Assembly (NCBI GenBank): GCA_033065855.1
Contig: JAVXUO010000271.1
Coordinates: 248,001 to 312,000 of the forward strand
Length of the DNA stretch: 64,000 nucleotides
Direction of reading: 5' to 3'
Origin: Escallonia rubra
Lineage: Eukaryota > Streptophyta > Magnoliopsida > Escalloniales > Escalloniaceae
Under the pieces are notes generated by a model that was not told the DNA's origin, did not search any database, and was given only the letters and a program-made list of their open reading frames with translations. Positions 46,965 to 60,400 of this stretch are shown piece by piece (position 1 is the first letter of the stretch; the number at the start of each line of letters is the position of its first letter). Position numbers and translations under genes: made by a program.

Positions 46965-47990
46965 TTTTTTTTGTAAGCAAGTTCAATTTATGAGATAAAA
47001 AACAACGTTCAACCAAAGTCTAGTTTCCCTCATCCTCCATTAACAAAAGAAGATGGTGGATGGTGGAACTACGCCCACAAAAAGGTTGAAATCTGCCCAT
47101 TTGGCCAAAATATGGGTCAACCTATTTACAAGCCTATTAACTTTTACAAAGCACCAACAAGTTAGGATTTTCAGCTTCTCCCTTACATCAGCCATAGTTG
47201 CGTAGCATCTCCAATTCGGGTTTGTATCAAAATCATTGAACCAGCTGACCACAGATTGGGCATCTCCCTCAAAGATGATATGGGTAAACATGTATTGTAA
47301 AGCCAACTCAATAGCAAAAAGGGCTGCCAATGCCTCTGCATGTTCAGGGTCCATGGCTATATTTCCAGTGACATGATCCGCAATGATAATCCCCAAATGA
47401 TTCGAAATGGTTACCGCTTGGATCGACTTCATTTCCCTGACCGCCGCATCAAAATTGATCTTGATCCAAAAGGGAGGAGGGCTGCTCCAAGTATGCAATT
47501 CCGTGGTAACACTTTCATCCAGCTTCATTGCCTCACATTGGTATTGATAGTTCTTGAGGACAGACGTTGCCACTTCATTAGCGTTGATCGTAGCTTGTTG
47601 AAACACCTTCCGATTTCTACTCATCCAAATATGCTCCATGGTCGTGCAAGCAAACAAGGTGAATCTGTGGTTTCGATTTGCATTTTGCATATCTGGGACT
47701 TGAGGTGCAAGAATATCCTCCAACCACTTAATCATCAATAAACCAGAGTCATCAGCGATTGGGTCAGGAGGATGGGTGTTTTCTGGAGAGATTGCCCACA
47801 AAGCTCGAGCTAGAGGGCAGTAGTAAAACAAGTGAATTAAAGATTATTGCTCCAAGTTACAAAGGAGACATACCGTATCAATATCCGAATTAAAAACTTG
47901 GATTTTGCTTCCGATTGGGAGAATGTTCCAAGCAATGCGCCATATTAGAATTTTTGCTCCAACCTAATTAAAGCAATTACTACCAATATA
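46965..47990 (-). pseudogene. 5'-truncated LINE fragment: zf-RVT end and RNase H
   Basis: The minus strand has a 263-codon open frame (47831-47040) ending the ORF2 of an L1-type LINE. It has FYYCPLARALWAI (zf-RVT), IWMSRNRKVFQ, then RNase H with KINFDAAV, DPEHAEALAALFAIELAL and EGDAQSVVSWFND. The catalytic D, E and D positions are present. A T-run on plus at 46965-46972 is the A-tail. The zinc-domain sequence extends upstream to about 47985, where the copy stops. Target duplications were not found. It is a different copy from the LINE at 16.8-31.1 kb. Confidence 0.8.
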
Positions 47991-48180
47991 TTCATTTTCA
48001 GTGATGGATTATACTCGCTAAATGCTCGATATTTCTAATTAGTACGTTCATGCAAGATAAAATCAATGACAGTTATCGCTTATTATACTACTAAATATCA
48101 CGCGCTAAATGTTACAAATAATAAGCCGTTAAATATGATCGCAAATTCCATTGTTAACGGTGCATCACCAAGGCCAGACA

Positions 48181-48254
48181 GTTCTAGAGCTTTCGAGGGC
48201 ATGACAGAATCTCCAGAATCTCTACTGGAACGTTCTCCCCAGCCCCTTATAAAA
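48181..48254 (+). promoter_or_regulatory. Heat-shock promoter: heat-shock elements and TATA box
   Basis: A three-unit heat-shock element lies at 48181-48195 (gTTCtaGAGctTTCg, one mismatch in the middle unit). A perfect two-unit GAAcgTTC core lies at 48228-48235, with additional GAA units at 48207 and 48216. TATAAAA follows at 48248-48254, about 235 bases before the ATG. Clustered heat-shock elements immediately upstream of a TATA box are the standard arrangement of plant sHSP promoters bound by HSF factors. This promoter now precedes the sHSP-NOC1 chimera. Confidence 0.75.
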
Positions 48255-48343
48255 TACCCCAACTTTCCTCTCCTCTTTACCAGCATGCTACACACCAATC
48301 AACAAGATCGCAAATTCCATTGTTACCCACAAATTTCTCAGAG

Positions 48344-48461
48344 GTAAGAGTGCTTTGTTTTTTTGTCAATTACAGATTCTCTGCACTTCGAAGATTTTGG
48401 TTTGGTGGCTTGTTGGGGTTGCTGACGAAAGTAATTATACATGGTACTTGATTTGGTGTAG
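48344..48461 (+). other. Candidate leader intron of the sHSP-NOC1 gene
   Basis: CAGAG|GTAAGAG at 48341-48350 is a strong donor and GGTGTAG at 48455-48461 a usable acceptor. The 118-bp intron would lie wholly in the 5' leader. The ATG at 48486 does not depend on it. Confidence 0.4.
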
Positions 48462-48485
48462 ACTTTCCTTTGAAGAGAGACGAGT

Positions 48486-51400
48486 ATGGCGGACGTGCTG
48501 AGCTACGTTCTGAATTTGCCCGGAAGCACCATTGACAAGTGTTCTCCGAGGACTCACGACACCCACGATGAAAGCAGAAAGGGTGTGAGCAGCATCCCCG
48601 TCGACATTCTTGATAACCCCAAGGAGTATGTCTTCTTCATGGATGTCCCCGGCTTGTCCAAGTCTGACATTCAGGTAAGGGTTTATTTCAAGCAATTATA
48701 TGGCTTTCTTTCCTTCATATGGAGACCGATAGCCCATGTAAAAAATTGTGTATCATAGGGTTTAGAGGCTTGAAATTGTTAGGGCAAAAGTACCAACAAA
48801 GGGTAGCCATAGTATCGCTTATGCTGGATTTCATTGAAGAATCAAGAATTCAAACATGTACACATTACAGTCACCAGCATTATCAGTCTGTTACTATTTG
48901 AGTTCAACTTAATGTGAATACGTTTGACCTACACGAAGAGTGAGAGCGGACGAAATTCCCAAAACAAGGCAGTAAAATGAATGCTTATGACCGCTATTCC
49001 TGGGCCCTGTACACGCTAGGAACTGCTTTTTGGGGCTACAAAATGGGGGTTTTGTGAAAGTATTCAACCAGACAATGAGGGAAGATGCCTACAATTTGTC
49101 ATTTATCAATGTGGGATTGATATCTCTCAATGTGTTTTGGATTGTTTTTTTTTTTGTTTTTTGTATCTTCGGTGCCCATGTGTGAACATTGCCGAGTATA
49201 ATGTAGGTCACAGTGGAGGAAGAGAACACGCTGCTGATCAAAAGCAACGGGAAGAGGAAGCGGGAGGATGACTCCAAAGGGTTTAACAAGTTCAAGAACC
49301 TCCCAAAGCTTCCTCTGATCAAGGCAAGTTCGGTGGGGGTGTGGTACGAGGATGCGGCCCAACTGGAAGAGAAAGTGATAGGGAAGAAGAAGGTTGAGTA
49401 CAAGAATGTGGTGGAGTGGAAGAATTTGGTGGCGAAAAAGAAGGAGTTGGGCGAGAGGCTGCTCGCACAGTACACGCAGGATTACGAGGCGTCGCGGGGA
49501 CATAGTGGCGACATTAAAATGCTGGTTGCCACGCAGAGGTCAGGGACCGCCGCGGATAAGGTGTCTGCATTTTCCGTCATGATTGGGGAGAGTCCAATTG
49601 CGAACGTGAAATCGCTCGATGCACTAATAGGTAGTTTTTGCTTGTTAGATTTCATCTGCCATGTCTTGCATTTTGTTTTTACATATCGTTATGAAGTCTT
49701 TTGTTACTGAATTTTGCTTAGGAAGTGTATTTTAGTATATAGTTGGTATTAATTTTCCTACCAAAGCTGGTGGATCTGAAAACTTGGTGACATGGAACTT
49801 CTTACCAAAAGCTAGTGAAGAAATGGAGCTTACTATGTGACTGAGAACGTAACTTTGAAGTATTTACCACTCAATGGATATATATCAAGGTGACAAAGAC
49901 GTGTCTCTAAGCTTTTTAGTTTCTTCTGTCTGGGGTATAACAAGTGCAAGTTATACTTGAAATTGAGTTGTGGGCAGTAGCGGAGGCAGCGGGGGGCACA
50001 GGGGGGCACGTGCCCACCTGCTGCCTTCTTCTCTCCCGTTTAGGGTACACCAGAAATAGTTCCCTTGCTGCCGACATGGATGAAACCGCCAAATCTGAAA
50101 TGAAGGTGGAAGAAGGAAGAAGAGAAGGCACAATAGAAGTGGAGATGGTGGTCGATGGTGATACCGACATATACCACCAATCATTACCGTGAAGCGGCCT
50201 TGGTTCATCAGAATGGAAGAAAATGGGCTGCCTTGCCTTCTGTTCTGTGTGATTATGAAAAGAGGAATTCCTTTCTTGTCTAATCCAGAAAGGCGAAGGG
50301 AGGGAGGGAGGGAGAGGGGGTGATGGAAAACAAGGGGCGGCTGATGGTTTTGACTTTTGAGGTGGAAGCTCAGGTTCTTTTAGGATGGATTTTGATTCAT
50401 GCATTAATTTTATTAACGGTCAAGATTTTTTGAAAGAGCTCCATTTTTTAATTATGGCTCTAATATATGATGTTACGGTAAATGGACACAAAAAAGAAAA
50501 ATTTCACTGAAAAAATGTTCATGTAATGTTTGCTAAAACGGCTAAAAAAATACGACATTTTGATAAATTACACTATAATTAAGGGCTCACATAAAAGACA
50601 CATAAAAAGAACGACACTCAATTAAATGTCCAAGACGGCCTTTATACTATAGTTTGTTGTAGTGAACGCAACTCCAATTTTTTTCTCTTTAGACGTCTCA
50701 ATTTTTGTTCTCTTATTCTTAATATAACTGTCTTGTTAGGTGTTGGGTTTTGTATATTGTAAATGTAAATAACTTATTGCGGAGTATAAGATTGTCCCTT
50801 TATTTCTTTGTTCTTTCATACCTACAGACGTATCATGTGTTCGACAAAATGTAGGATACAAAAATTAGGAAGTCTATTTTGATCTAGTAAAGTGCAGTTA
50901 TTTCTAATTTTAAATTAAATTGGCACACACAAATCTTTGGGTTAACTTGCCCTTGGATTTACCAGGAGTCGAAGCGAATGTATGAATTTGTTACGTAGAA
51001 AATTGTGGATGATTCACTCATGCCCTTTTGACCTATGATGGTTTGAGTTATCTGTTTCTTGGGTTAATACATTGTTACAATATTTAAGCTTAGAATTTTT
51101 TCCTCCTTCGTTAATTAAGTGCCCACCCCGTGTATAGTTTCTGGCTCCGCCACTGGTTGTGGGGTTTGTGGAAATAATAGCTAAGTACAAACTGAGCAGA
51201 GTGCACACATTTTCAATGTTCAGAACTGACCTACTTTCAGGTGATAACAGAGATTAATCACAGCCTCGCTTTCCCGAGAAAAGGAAATAATTTCCATTTG
51301 ATGTTTTTTACAACCTTATTTGAATCCACGATTTGGCTATTGATGGAATCAAAATGCAGGAATGGTGACATCAAAAGTTGGAAAGCGCCATGCACTAACA

Positions 51401-54400
51401 GGATTTGAAGCACTAAAAGAAATGTTTATTTCGAGGTTGGCTTCCCACTTGTTTGTTCTTAATATGTTCCTTTTTTTCTTTTCGTTTTCTTTTTTAATTA
51501 TAATTGATGTTTTGTTTCTGTATGTTGTTATCTTGTGCTATTACATAGATACAGTATTATCTACAGCTTAGAATCCCGCTTTTCTTGTAATTTGACATCT
51601 CAGTTAGCTTGCAATATTTGACTGTTGCACGATCCTTTACCAGTCTATTACCCGATCGCAAGCTCAAGAGCCTCTTTCAGCAGCCTGTGAATCATCTTCC
51701 CGAGTCCAAAGATGGTTACACTCTTCTACTATTTTGGCATTGGGAGGAGTGTCTAAAGCAGAGGTACATTAACATTCCCTCTTTCCGCCTTACTTGCATA
51801 ACCTTCTTTTGATCCAAAAATCATGTAAGGGCTGAACAAGCTGATAAAGTTGAGAAGGTTTGTACCAATTCTCTGCTGCATTTCCTGAGTAAACTGAACC
51901 TTGCTATTGGCGAAGTGTGTTTTCCCTCCGCATATGTGATATTAAGTTTTTCTTTTTCTTGTATATCGTATATGTAACTGTTGCTATTTGTGTTATACGG
52001 AGATGTATTTGTAGATGAATGGTTGGTTTGCCATGGGTTCGATGAGAAACAGTCTCTGCACAAATGCCATAAGAAGGCTGCATCATTAAACCATCTCCTG
52101 ATGTCACAGTGGCGCAAACGTTGTGCGTTGGCCATCTTTATGTAAAGTATTAGTGGCTATCTAGTCAAGTGCAATCGAATTTGCAAATCCATTGTAGTTT
52201 GGCCATCTTAGTAATTGTCAATTTCATCTTGGGACTTAGCTAACTTAGACGATTAGAATTACTTTATGAGAACGGTAAAGACAGTCAAAGCTGTCTGCTC
52301 ATAGAATAAGAAAGAATTTGAACTAGAGAGGCCCTGCTGAAATGTGACTAACTTGCGTTGGCACGAGTCCTGGAGAAATTTACGCGTTATGCAAAAAGCA
52401 TAACGATATTGATATTGCAGAATATTAAGCTGCCCTCACCCTTCTAGTTGTGGTACAAGATTTTTTACAGTCTTTCGTAATAATGTTGAGAGAAGATACA
52501 AGACATCTAAATTAGAGTTTGCGGCAGAAGAAATCAAATGTCTTCTGTCAATGCTAGAGTGGACTGTGTTTGGATTATGACTTACATGGATATAATTGAT
52601 TATTGCAGGTATGAACATTTTATTTTTGCACTTGAGGAAGCATCAAGAGATATGTTAGCTGTACTTAAAGATAAGGCATTAAAGGTTGGCTTTATTCTTT
52701 ATGTAGTGTGCTTAAATGGATTTGTATCTCTATGAAGCTTTTTATTATATTATGGGCCTATACGTATTAATCACCTGTGCTTAGATGACTAGCCGCCTCC
52801 TTCATAGAGCTCTTGCCATAATTTATCTTTTGATAGAATTGTAGTCTTGTTTATATGAGCTTAGGTACATGTCTTTGCCATTTTGGTGTTGATCTTATTT
52901 CAATGTCGAGAGTAAGGGAGGGAAGAAAGATGTTTATGGGATGGAGGGACCGAGGATGCTTCTCTTGGTGCTGGAGGTAGGATTGAAGAGTGTTCTATTT
53001 GTCTCTCGAGTGGGATTGGGAATTGGCGATGCACCAATGTTGCTCCGTTGTACGCTGACCTCGAGTTGATAGCTTGATCAAGCTGATCGCCAACTCTGGG
53101 CTCGCCAGTGCAGAAAAGGTTCAGAAGTATCTGGGAGTACTCCATTATGACAATACCAATAATGTTGATTATCAAAGAAATCAAAAAATTGTTTTTGCCC
53201 AAGCAGCTAGAGAAAGATCCTGGTGTTCATTGTGTCACAGAGTTCTCATAGCTGATTCAACAAAAGAGAGACCAGCTCATTATGTGATTAGAGGACGTCT
53301 AAGGTTCACTTGAGGTAGGGGTGAGAGAGAGAGTGGAAGTGTTGAGATAGTTAGTGCCATGTCGTCAGTTTAAAGCATTAAGAACCTAGTATTATTATAA
53401 CTGCAAAGTTTAAAAACTTTACTGCCGGTTGAGCCATTACCCAGAAGTATATGGAATGTAAATTTCTAACTCAACTCATGTAAATTTGCACCTATGACAA
53501 CTTGAGTTTGTGAGGCACTAAGTTTCTGTCAGAGAGCCGAGTTAAGCTTGCTATATGGTTTTCATTTTAGTTGGTATCATGTTTCAAGGTCATTTAGATA
53601 CTCGAGTTCTTTATAACTTGAGTAATGTGGCTGCATGGCTGTAATCAAACCATATATTCTTGTTTTATTTCTCTAAGCCATGGAGTACTTAGAATGCGTG
53701 TCGCGCGCTCTGTACAAATTTGATACTTCTTTTGTGTTGGGATGTGTTCGACCATTTTGGCGAACGTCCTGTCAGAGTTGTGTATATGAAACTTTTTAAT
53801 TTAGTGAATACCAAAGTATGGGCTTGTGTTGATTACAAAACCACATTACGACAACCATCCTTTTTGACATGTGATGGTATTCAGGTAGCTGCATCTCCTG
53901 AGTGGCTCCCATTAATCTGATCTTTTTGCCCCTAGTTCTTTCTTTTACTTTTTTTTTAAAAAAAAAAATTGTCTGGGGCTTATGGTATGTTGGCATGCAG
54001 ACCATATATGTGCTGCTGAAGAGTAAATCCGAGCAAGAGCGCCGATTGCTATCTGCACTAGTAAACAAAGTATGTTAACATTGATCTTCTGCTTGTAGCC
54101 ATCTTTTGAATTTATGGAGCTGTGAAGCTTTTTGGATAAATCCCCTATTTTGCTTCCATACAGCTAGGAGATCCCTTGAACAAGGCTGCCTCTAATGCTG
54201 ATTATCATTTGTCAAAGCTTTTGTCTGACCACCCAAATATGAAGGTAAGTAGCTGGTGTAATGAATTAATTTATGCTACTTCTTTCTGTATTAGCCTAAA
54301 GGAAAAATATCGAGTAGTTGTTGCAGAGTATTCTTTCTACTTGCATATAACTTGTATGATGATATGAACATGAACCATAATGGCAGATAGCCAGACATAG

Positions 54401-57400
54401 CCACCCCCTTCTCATTCATCAAAATAAAAAGAATAAAAGAGGGACAGATGAAACTATTGTTAGTTCCAAAAACATACCTGCGGGGTCCAAAAGAACCTAC
54501 TTTTTTGCAAAATTTCTGAAAACAGGGTAAAGTTCAAAGCTTTTTTAGATGTTGACATCAAAATCAGTAACATGATACTAAGGAGCACGAACATACACAA
54601 GTATAAGAAATTTTGAGTGTCACAATAACAGCCACTTGCCTCTCTCCTAACTCTTGCGGAATTAGACATATCTAGTATATAATGCTAGAGATTGAGGATT
54701 AGAAATTCTGAATGTCTTATTTGGGGCTTGAGTATATTGCCTATTGCTAATGATTGAAAATGCAAATTTGGAAGTAGTGTGAGCTAAGCAACCATTGGCA
54801 TTGAACAGCTAATCCGCCACCCCTTGACACGATATGAATTACCTTTTTTTAGGCTCTTAGCAAATGCAGTGTCAACGCATAATGCTATTAAAGGAGAAGG
54901 ATTACCACTCTATATACGAAAATGAAAGCCTTAATTCTATTTGGTTAACAAGAGCATAGAAAATTGCTAAAATATCTATAACTGTGGAATTCTTACATCA
55001 CGACCATTACAGTCGAATTATTGTGCAGCTTAAAATGATTACAAATGTCTCGTGTTTTCGGCTTTGCTCGTCTGACCAGTTTCAGGCATGTCATTGCTAG
55101 CTTTTTTCATGTTGGATCAGTCCACACAACATGGATGCAAGATGACGATGACTTCAACGTTCGCATAACTTTATAACAGTTGCTTCCCCGCGAACAATGT
55201 ACCTTGAGCACCCTATCCCATCTAGTTGACACTTGCCACCTGTGGAGGCCGTTATTCCTGGAGCATATGCACCTATGCCTAAAATTAACAAATGTCACCC
55301 ACTTGTACACATTATTTATTCACAAAATGGTCTTGGTCTTTGGTGAAAGCAGCCTATCTTCTCTGGACAAGTTTGCTTAAGGTAGCAACTTCTTTAGGGA
55401 TAAGTTGATGGACATTAGAATTTTTTTATTCTTGGTGGAGATCAGAGTGAGTAGCTACAGGCTAGTACTAAGGTATCTGACCAGTTTTGTTTAAGTACTC
55501 GCTGCATCACAGTTTGAGGCGAACTTTTATTGTTAGTGGCTGTTACTCGGTTCTTCCTCATTACTGCCATGGTATCTACTTACATATCATGGAAAGTTAT
55601 TAGTAGTTCTACTTACATATCATGGACTGATAAAAGGTTTTCTTTTTTTCTCTTTCCCTCCTTTTTTGACTCTCGGGCTATTCATAGTTTTATTTGAAAT
55701 TATGCTTTTCATTGCAATCATGCGGTGGTACTTATATGGCCTTCTTTATCATTGTAGGCTGTGGTGATTGACGAGGTGGATAATTTTATTTTTCGGCCGC
55801 ATTTGGGATTACGATCCAAATACCATGCTGTACGTTCATAAAGATAACCTCTTCTGAAACTTTTGGTTGCTACCTTTTTTGTAATTTTAACTTGTAATGT
55901 CCTATATCTGCGCTTGAAGTTATGTCTTATAACCATGGAAATGTTCTGCATATTTGTTTAAAGACGCACAAACTTTAAAAAATGGATGGCAAGTAGAAGA
56001 TCAAGCAAAATACCATAACAAGGAAATTATCCGAGAGAAAGAACAACTAAGAAGGTTGTCCTCAGTAGTCAAACTTCGGTTCGACCAAAAGAGAGCTGCA
56101 GCTCTTTTACCTGGTGTATTTATGGTCTAGATCTTATGGTTTTTTTTTCCATCCTTCCTTTCTCCTTGTCTTTTTGGTATCTCTACAAGTATTCTATAGG
56201 TTTCCGTGGGGCTTGGGGGTGGGGGTGGGTTGGGGTGGGGTGGTACTCAGAAGAACCATAGAAAATTGGATGAGCATTAACAAAAGATCATATGATTAAA
56301 TTGCATATATATAGAGATTGTATAACTTAAACGGAATCCCACACAAAGCCACAGTGACAAGTACGTCTGTCCAGCTTTCTTAACTACTAATGTTTTAAAT
56401 AACTTCTGATCATATCCATGTCTAATAAGACCTTGAGTTTCCACCTGAACTTCCCTACGTGTTTAATTTGTCCTTTTTAACTTTAGTGACATGCAAACCG
56501 CACTGATCTGATGGCATTCTGTGCAGGTTAACTTCTTAAGCCAAATCCGTCTATCTCACAGAGGTGATGGGCCTAAGGTGGCCAAAAGATTGGTAGATGT
56601 GTATTTTGCATTGTTTAAGGTACTTTATAAGATCCCTGTTCTGAAGATGAATTGATATCCCAGCCGCACTTTGTTAGAACAGGATTGTTGAATACCTTTA
56701 GCAACTATGCCTAGACCTTATCCTTATCTATCTTTTAGGTGCTTATCTCTGAGGCTGGCGAATCCAAGATGGACAAAAGCAGCACAAACGAACATCATAA
56801 AGACCCCAGTTCTTCTAAAGACAAGGACACGAAAGTTTCTTCAAAATCTCATGTTGAAATGGATTCACGATTGCTGACGGCCCTTCTAACAGTGAGTATT
56901 AGTCACTTCATGTTTATAACAGAATATTTACTCAAAACATCAACTTAACCAAACATATCGTCTTGTTTGTGGGCTATGCTCGCTCTTCTATATGCCAGCA
57001 TGGACTTTTCTCAACTCTTTCCAAAGTATAAGATTTGATTTGCAGTTTACTAGATTTTCTTGTCCATTGGATAACTGAAAATTATAAAAGGAGTTGCCGC
57101 TCAACTCTGTTGTGTGTCACATGGTATATTGGGGATTAATAATCTGCACGGTACGGGTGCTGACTTTTTATTTCCATGTACTCTGGGTGCTTTTCTAGTG
57201 GCTATTTATATTTTCAACTTGCCTAGCCCACATCTCTCCTTGCAGCATGATGAGGGGAAATACAGGGTCGTGTGTCCCTGGTCTCTTCGGAAATATATGA
57301 TACGGATAAAAGGGAATTGTTTGTGGATGCCAGCCAACGTCTTCCCCATTTGGGTTTTGATTTAGTTCTTTCGAGTTATTGAGAGCCAACCAAGATTAGT

Positions 57401-60400
57401 TCTTGGTTAGCTTATAACCCAGCTAAAAGCACCTGTCATATCAATTTGGCAGCTTGCCGATGCTTTTAACCAGATTAGTTCTGGGTTAGCTTGTTACCAA
57501 ACCAAATGGACTGTTTGAAACACTTTGGCAGCTTCAATGCTTTTGTTGATTTTTCAGAGCGCTTATCACACTCAACTATCCTCATATTCTTTTTGTAAGC
57601 TTTTTCCATGTTAAAAGAGTATTGGACCTCTGGTTTCTTTTCCCCATGTATGCTTTAATAGTATAATGTTTTGCATTACATTGCTCGGAACAGTCTTCAT
57701 ACCATTGAAGTGTTTAGATTTCTCGGTTATTGTAACGATTATCAGAAAGATTACATAAAATATTTGTAACTTTGTTTACCTTCTACAGGGAGTCAATAGA
57801 GCATTTCCTTTCGTTTCAAGCAATGAAGCTGATGACATTATAGAGGTTCAGACACCAATGCTATTTCAGCTGGTATGTTCAAGGCTGATTAGTGCTGATT
57901 ATGTATAGGTTTCTGAGTCAAGTAATTATTAGTCACATTAGACAACTTAAGCCAGTAAAAATCTGAGAGCATAGACACTTGTCGTCTAATGTTGAGGCCC
58001 ATACTCCTGTTGGCAATTGGCTTTCAACAAAATGTTTAGACAGTTTGAAATGTATTTGACTTTGTTTCTCAAAATTGTTATTTGATTTTGCAGGTTCACT
58101 CGAAGAACTTTAACGTAGGAGTTCAAGCATTAATGCTTCTTGATAAGATCTCATCCAAAAATCAGATTGTCAGTGATCGGTTTTATCGCGCCTTATACTC
58201 TAAGCTCTTGCTTCCAGCTGCCATGAATTCTTCTAAGGCAAGTGAATTAGTCTGCTTTTCCTTTCCCTAGTGATGAGAGATCTGGATACGTCGTTTTCCA
58301 ATTTTTACCAAAGCAGGTGTCCATGTAGTATATGTATCTGTGTGTGTTTGTGTGAATAATCTCTACTAGTTTATTGTTTAGCATCCAACAAATCTGAGCT
58401 GCCTCCTATCCCGGAATCTCAATTCTTATTAATGGACGTGTCTTGCTATCGCAGTTTAAGGTTCTAGGGTCACTAGAGTGCCAACTTAGATAACAGTTTA
58501 TCATAATTTCTATAAACCTTTTTATACTAGTAGACTTATCACATATGACTGGTAATCAAGTGTTTGATAGGTTTTAGCTGAAGTTTCCATTCTGCCTACC
58601 ATCTTCTAGATGGTGTTAGTCTGTATGAATAAAAATATATGGTGTCAGTCTCACTATTGCAGCATCTCTCCCATGCATTGAAAGTGTGCTTTGTCAAACA
58701 GCTTGTCTGTATGGTTTGTGAGATGGCAGTTAGGGAAAGCTGCTTCTCTCCTTGAGTTGAACAAATCTCCAACCCGATGTTTTTTGTTACTTATATCAAT
58801 TCTGGTCTTTATGTTTGTTCGTGCGTGGATGTGTTGTCTTTTTCACGCGGTTTCTAATATGGGCATCTGTATTAGATTATTCTAATAAAGTTCAGATATT
58901 ATGAATACTTAATTCAATGGACTGCTTTCAGACTCGAAGGCAGAAGATCCTTCAACTCGCTTCTTTTAACAGCTTCATCTGCTTAGTCATTTCCATATTC
59001 AGTTGTTGAAAATGTAGGTTGTTCTTGATTAAAACTTCATTAGAGACATATAATCATCTACAGCTGTAAGCACTTACGCCTGTTTTTGTACTCGAATGCG
59101 CAATCAGGTCAAATTTTCTTTCTTTCTTTCATTAGAGGCATATAATCATCTACAGCCGTAAGCACTTACGCCTGTTTTTGTACTTGAATGCGCAATCAGG
59201 ACAAATTTTTTCTTCTGATTTTTTTCTTTCTAAACTGTTTCCTACATGGACTATTTTCAGGAAGAAATGTTTATTGGGCTACTTCTGCGAGCTATGAAAA
59301 GTGATATTAATTTGAAGCGAGTATCTGCTTTTGCAAAACGTTTGTTGCAGGTTAGTGCTACAATGTAATGATTGCCTTGATTGTCTCTTCCTGTGTTCCT
59401 ATAACCCGTCGAATCTGCTGGATTGTGCCGGACTCTGTAACTAGTATTTTCTTCTGCTTCTCTTTTTATTTTTATTTTAAATAGTAATTAACTAACAAAA
59501 CTGCCAAATGGGGCAGACTTACGTACACAAGGCATATTTAAGGAAAAAGGCTAATCAGGCTTCACTGGAATGCTTAGGCCCCGTTTGGTTACCATTTTCA
59601 TGTTCCGTATTAATTTTCTGTTGTCATTTTATGTGTTTTCATTCTCAAAATGGGAACAAAACGTCGTCCAAAAAGTAGTATCCGTTTGCTTTCTTCACCT
59701 AATTTTTACCAAATTTCCATTTAAAAAATGGAGCTGCATTCATTTAGCTTTTTCCACACATATTCTGCTACGTGTTTTCCCAAAATGTCCCTACTGTCCA
59801 CGTTGCGGTTTACCAGAATACCCTTAAAATCACTTCATATATTTGACTTCTGACACAAAGGGTCCCACAGGTCAGATTTGTCGTCAGATTGAGCCCAACT
59901 TACCATATTATCTCAATCTTTGTTTTTGATCTGGTACTAAATCTGGGCCGTTCAATCCCACCACCGCCATGATTACTCATCACCCCCACAAAATGTGTTT
60001 GTGGATGGTGCAGTGAGGTTTCTGGTGGCCGTGTGGGTGAGAACGAGGGGTTGTTGATGATATGATGGTGTGGTGGACCTGGTGGTGATTGTTAACGGGT
60101 AATATTTAAGTGAGGCGACAAAAATGTTGGTTTGGTGGTGGTTGTAGGAGGGGATGAGTGAAACCGACGAGATTGGTGGTGGTTGCTGGGGTTGTTGAAG
60201 GCGACTCCGGTGGTTTTGGGTGGCTGATCATGGTTTTTGATGGAGGAAGGTAGTCGTGGTGTTGGAGAATGGCTTAATGGTGAGTGGTGCTACAGGGATA
60301 GTCGTTATTCAGCATGGTTATGATGGTTTTGTGGTGGCCATGTGGTCATGATGGGCGAGTGGTGACGAGGCTAGAGGTCGTGAGTGGTGGCCATGGTGGC

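Noticed and set aside
52975..53313. RING-finger gene fragment (EECSICLSSG) in a NOC1 intron
   Set aside because: Only two cysteines of a RING pattern are present before stops; too little to call a RING domain.
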